From Muribaculaceae bacterium (GTDB lineage: Bacteria; Bacteroidota; Bacteroidia; Bacteroidales; Muribaculaceae), in assembly GCA_009775265.1 (NCBI GenBank), contig VSPG01000023.1, positions 1 through 30,633 on the forward strand: DNA of 30,633 nucleotides, read 5' to 3'. Position 1 is the stretch's first letter. Each line of letters begins with the position of its first letter. Positions 27,137 to 30,633 of this stretch are shown here, piece by piece. The position numbers were made by a program, and so were the translations under genes. The notes beneath the pieces are model-generated. The model was not told where the DNA came from, did no database searches, and saw only the letters and a list, made by a program, of their open reading frames with translations.

Positions 27137-30055
27137 ATGTTAAGAAAGCATTTATCTCTACTTGCAGTCGTGGCCGCCATCCTTTGGGGCTGCTCGACAG
27201 CGGCAGCGCAGAAGTACGCCTACGACTCAGTGCCCGGCGATCCGCTGCACACCCGTGCCTACACACTACCCAACGGCCTGAAAATATTCATGACCGTCAA
27301 CCGCGACGAGCCGCGCATACAGACCTATATCGCCGTACGCGTAGGAGGCAAGAACGACCCCGCCGAAACAACCGGACTCGCCCACTATTTCGAACATCTC
27401 ATGTTCAAAGGCACAGAACAGTTCGGCACCACCGACTACGCCTCCGAAAAACCCATGCTCGACCGCATCGAACAACTGTTCGAAACCTACCGCCACACCA
27501 CCGACAGCCTTGAACGCCGCGCCATCTATCGCGAAATAGACTCCATCAGCTATCAGGCTTCCCTACTGGCCATACCCAACGAATACGACAAACTCATGAC
27601 AGCCATCGGCGCCACCGGCACAAACGCCTACACCAGCACCGATGTCACCTGCTACGTTGAAAACATACCCTCCAACCAGATCGAGAACTGGGCACGCATA
27701 CAGGCCGACCGCTTCGAACACCCCGTAATCCGCGGCTTCCACACCGAACTGGAAACCATATACGAGGAGAAAAACATGAGCCTCACGCAAGACGGCCGCA
27801 AACTCAGCGAAGCCATGCTCGCCGCCCTGTTCCCCAACCATCCTTACGGCACGCAGACCGTGCTCGGCACCCAGGAACACCTCAAAAACCCGTCCATCAC
27901 TAACGTGAAGAACTACCACAAACAGTGGTACGTGCCCAACAACATGGCCATCTGCCTCAGCGGCGACTTCGACCCAGACTGCATGGTGGACATAATCACA
28001 AAATACTTCGGACATCTCAAACCCAACCACAACCTTCCCGCCCTCGAACTCAAGCCCGAGCAACCTATCACCACTCCCATCGAACGCGAAGTCGTTGGCA
28101 ACGAAGCCGAACGCATATACCTCGCGTGGCGCATACCCGGAGCCGCACACGACGACATCCGCCTGCTCGAAGCCGCCGACAAAGTGCTCAACAACGGCGA
28201 CTGCGGGCTCATAGACCTCGACATCAACCTCGCACAGACAATGCTCGGAGCGGGCTCGGGCCTCTATTCCATGGCCGACGGCGGCGCATTCCTCATGATA
28301 GGCATGCCCAAACCCGGACAGACGCTCGACGAAGTGCGCGAACTTCTTCTCAAAGAAGTCGAAAAACTCCGCGCAGGCGAGTTCGACGAAAACCTCGTAA
28401 AAGCCATCGCCGCCAACGACAAACTCGCGCTCCAGCAGGCGCTCGAAAGCAACGACCGGCGCGCCGATTTCTATGTTGACGCCTTCGTCAACGGCCAGTC
28501 CCTCGCCGACATCGTGGACGACTTCAGCCACATCGACTCCGTCACAAAAGACGACATGCTCGCAGCAGTGCGCCGCTACATAGGCACCGACAACTACGCA
28601 GCCATCTACAAGCGCCAGCGCCCCGACTCCTCCATCGTGAAAATGCCAAAACCCGAGCTCACCCCCATAGCCACCAACCGCGACGCATCCAGCGCATTCC
28701 TGCTTGAGATTCAGAGCACAACGCCCGAGCCCATCGAACCCGTATTCGTCGATTTCAGCCGCGACCTCACGCGCCTTTCGGCCAAACAGGACATCGAAGT
28801 GCTCTACACGTTCAATCCCTCCAACGATCTTTTCACACTCACATATATCTACGAAAAAGGCTCGGGCCACGACATCGCCCTTGACTATGTGTCCGACCTC
28901 CTGTCCCTGTCCGGCACCTCCGACATGACACCCGAGCAGATCAGCCGCGCGTTCTACGACCTCGCCTGCAGCTACCGCGTCAACAGCAACCCGCGCCGCA
29001 CCTACATCACCCTCTCAGGCCTCAGCGAAAACATGGAAGCAGCCATGGCCCTTTACGAGAAACTGCTCGACGAAGCCACCGTGAGCCCGGAAGCCTATTC
29101 CGCATGGGTCGACCGCCTACAGCAGAGCCGCGATAACAACAAAACAAACCAAAGCGCCAACTTCTCGCGCCTGAGCAACTATGCCGTATACGGACCGCAC
29201 AACCCAGCCAACACACTCATTTCCACCGACTCCCTTCGTACAATAGGCGCCGAGCCCTTACTGAACTCGCTACGCAGCCTGCGCGACCTCAAACACAGAA
29301 TCATCTACTACGGCAAAGCCCCGCAGGAAAGCGTCATCGCAGCCGTCAACAACCTGCACCGCACAGCGCCCGTACTCGCCGACGCTCCCGCCGGCGAACC
29401 GTTCAGACAGCAGCTCACACCCGAAACCGTCATATACCTCGCGCCATACGACGCGAAACAGCTATACATGACTCAGTTCAGCAACCGCGGCGAAAGCTAC
29501 GACGCCGCGGCCGAACCCGCCAGAACATTGTACAACGAATACTTCGGTGGCTCCATGAACTCCATCGTGTTCCAGGAAATGCGCGAAAGCCGCTCGCTGG
29601 CATATTCGGCATACGCATCCATGCAGAAGCCCTCACGCCTCAGCATGCCCTACACTTACACCGCCTTCATCGCCACGCAGAACGACAAAATGATGGACGC
29701 CATCAACGCTTTCGACCAGATAATCAACGATATGCCCCGCAGCCAGGCAGCGCTCGACCTCGCAAAACAAGGACTCGACAGCCGACTCCGCACCGAGCGT
29801 ATCATCAAGGACAACATCGCATGGGCCTACATCAACGCCGCCGAACTCGGCCACGACAGCGACCCGCGCAAAACCCTGTTCGAGAAAGTGCCGTCGCTCA
29901 CATTTGACGAACTCGGGAAGTTCCAGCGCGACAACATCGCCGGACGCCACTACAACTTCGCCATCCTCGCCGATCTCGACGACATCGACATCGAAGCACT
30001 GCGCGCCATGGGCCGGGTCGTAATCCTCACCACCGAAGACATCTTCGGCTATTGA
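27137..30055 (+). CDS. M16-family zinc metallopeptidase (pitrilysin/processing-peptidase type), exported
   Basis: The 972-residue product has two M16 halves. The active half holds the inverted zinc motif HYFEH (H83, E86, H87) with a downstream Glu-rich helix (ELETIYEEKNM, 204-214) that should supply the third zinc ligand. An insertion of about 40 residues (roughly 105-150) widens the spacing beyond the usual 75 or so. The C-terminal half has the substrate-binding signature ESRSLAYSAYA near 820. The N-terminus is an export signal: a hydrophobic core ending LWGCS, a plausible lipobox with C19, or a signal peptidase I site after AAAQ. It probably degrades peptides in the periplasm; the substrate is unknown. 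It has its own terminator. Confidence 0.92.
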   Translation: MLRKHLSLLAVVAAILWGCSTAAAQKYAYDSVPGDPLHTRAYTLPNGLKIFMTVNRDEPRIQTYIAVRVGGKNDPAETTGLAHYFEHLMFKGTEQFGTTDYASEKPMLDRIEQLFETYRHTTDSLERRAIYREIDSISYQASLLAIPNEYDKLMTAIGATGTNAYTSTDVTCYVENIPSNQIENWARIQADRFEHPVIRGFHTELETIYEEKNMSLTQDGRKLSEAMLAALFPNHPYGTQTVLGTQEHLKNPSITNVKNYHKQWYVPNNMAICLSGDFDPDCMVDIITKYFGHLKPNHNLPALELKPEQPITTPIEREVVGNEAERIYLAWRIPGAAHDDIRLLEAADKVLNNGDCGLIDLDINLAQTMLGAGSGLYSMADGGAFLMIGMPKPGQTLDEVRELLLKEVEKLRAGEFDENLVKAIAANDKLALQQALESNDRRADFYVDAFVNGQSLADIVDDFSHIDSVTKDDMLAAVRRYIGTDNYAAIYKRQRPDSSIVKMPKPELTPIATNRDASSAFLLEIQSTTPEPIEPVFVDFSRDLTRLSAKQDIEVLYTFNPSNDLFTLTYIYEKGSGHDIALDYVSDLLSLSGTSDMTPEQISRAFYDLACSYRVNSNPRRTYITLSGLSENMEAAMALYEKLLDEATVSPEAYSAWVDRLQQSRDNNKTNQSANFSRLSNYAVYGPHNPANTLISTDSLRTIGAEPLLNSLRSLRDLKHRIIYYGKAPQESVIAAVNNLHRTAPVLADAPAGEPFRQQLTPETVIYLAPYDAKQLYMTQFSNRGESYDAAAEPARTLYNEYFGGSMNSIVFQEMRESRSLAYSAYASMQKPSRLSMPYTYTAFIATQNDKMMDAINAFDQIINDMPRSQAALDLAKQGLDSRLRTERIIKDNIAWAYINAAELGHDSDPRKTLFEKVPSLTFDELGKFQRDNIAGRHYNFAILADLDDIDIEALRAMGRVVILTTEDIFGY

Positions 30056-30113
30056 TGCTGACATATTGTCAGCCCGCGCCCGACAGCCACAAGCAATTAA
30101 GTTTCAATAATAT

Positions 30114-30148
30114 ATCCCGTGCCAAACTATTTTGGCACGGGATTTGTT
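30114..30148 (+). terminator. Intrinsic terminator after the M16 peptidase gene
   Basis: A perfect 13-bp stem (30114-30126 with 30131-30143) with a 4-nt loop is followed by a T-rich tail (TTTGTTATTT). It separates the peptidase gene from dnaK. Confidence 0.8.
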
Positions 30149-30207
30149 ATTTATAGTGCAAACCGAAATATCAAGTTAATTCAAAACACTAAAAATCATA
30201 TACAATT

Positions 30208-30633
30208 ATGGGAAAAATCATTGGAATCGACCTGGGAACCACCAACTCCTGCGTCGCAGTTCTTGAAGGCAACGACCCCGTTGTCATCCCCAATAGCGAA
30301 GGCCGCAACACCACTCCATCCGTAGTAGCATTCGTCGACGGCGGCGAGCGCAAGGTAGGCGAACCAGCCAAACGCCAGGCCATTACAAACCCCAAGCGCA
30401 CCATCTACTCCATCAAGCGCTTCATGGGCGAAACCTACGACCAGGTTAAAAACGAAATAGACCGCGTGCCCTACAAAGTAGTGCGTGGCGACAACAACAC
30501 ACCCCGCATCGACATAGACGGCCGAGAATACACCCCGCAGGAAATTTCAGCCATGATTCTTCAGAAAATGAAGAAAACCGCTGAAGACTACCTCGGACAG
30601 AGCGTCACCGAAGCCGTCATCACCGTGCCCGCC
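30208..30633 (+). CDS. dnaK: Molecular chaperone DnaK (Hsp70), N-terminal part, cut by the window edge
   Basis: The first 142 codons of DnaK are present and remain open to the last base. The start MGKIIGIDLGTTNSCVAV holds the phosphate-1 motif of the actin-like ATPase domain; RNTTPSVVAF, VGEPAKRQA and TVPA (start of the next conserved block) follow as in all Hsp70s. The protein folds and protects client polypeptides with DnaJ and GrpE. I saw no CIRCE element or consensus promoter in the 60 bp between the upstream terminator and the ATG, so heat-shock control cannot be judged here. Confidence 0.96.
   Translation, partial: MGKIIGIDLGTTNSCVAVLEGNDPVVIPNSEGRNTTPSVVAFVDGGERKVGEPAKRQAITNPKRTIYSIKRFMGETYDQVKNEIDRVPYKVVRGDNNTPRIDIDGREYTPQEISAMILQKMKKTAEDYLGQSVTEAVITVPA

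Noticed and set aside
27563..28870. A 435-codon open frame antisense to the M16 peptidase gene
   Set aside because: It lies entirely inside a well-supported peptidase gene, and its His/Val/Gly/Ala-rich translation matches no family.

Overview
The window looks like chromosomal DNA of a Bacteroidota member, most likely Bacteroidales. The evidence is a giant secreted protein with a C-terminal type IX secretion (T9SS) type A sorting domain, an OmpP1/FadL-type outer-membrane protein, Bacteroidota-style promoters (TTTG, 19 bp, TAnnTTTG), an orphan GH43-CBM6 secreted glycosidase and an IS1182-family element of the Bacteroides type. The GC-rich codon use would suit Muribaculaceae, but family placement is a guess. 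The left edge has a 15-G run inside a Gly-rich coding region and looks like a poor-quality contig end. The right edge cuts dnaK.

Layout. (1) 1-653: C-terminal part of a Gly/Ser/Arg-rich low-complexity protein, closed by a hairpin terminator. (2) 751-3620: a FadL-type porin and an iron-sulfur L-serine dehydratase, 7 bp apart, then a strong terminator. (3) 3682-5136: a secreted GH43 arabinofuranosidase/xylosidase-like enzyme with a CBM6 module. (4) 5293-10686: a 1797-residue multidomain T9SS cargo protein. (5) 10711-12579: an apparently intact IS1182-family element lying between two convergent genes, with a terminator-like hairpin at each end. (6) 12615-13613 (minus): a lipoprotein of unknown function.

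(7) 13777-26821 (minus): the core gene-expression cluster, read right to left as tRNA-Thr(UGU), tRNA-Tyr(GUA), tRNA-Gly(UCC), tRNA-Thr(GGU), tuf, tRNA-Trp(CCA), secE, nusG, rplK, rplA, rplJ, rplL, rpoB, rpoC. The tRNA4-tuf order is the same as thrU-tyrU-glyT-thrT-tufB of E. coli. A full-consensus promoter lies just upstream of the tRNAs. Hairpins lie between tuf and tRNA-Trp and between rplL and rpoB, and a strong terminator follows rpoC. (8) 27137-30055: a two-domain M16 zinc peptidase with its own terminator. (9) 30208 to the edge: the first 142 codons of dnaK.

The genes are mostly ordinary. I found no CRISPR array, prophage, defence island or plainly new system. The points most worth a second look are the architecture of the T9SS protein, the unusual ends of the IS, the rplL-rpoB attenuator-like hairpin and an acceptor-stem mismatch in tRNA-Thr(GGU). 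Very long open frames antisense to rpoB and rpoC are judged to be codon-usage artefacts.
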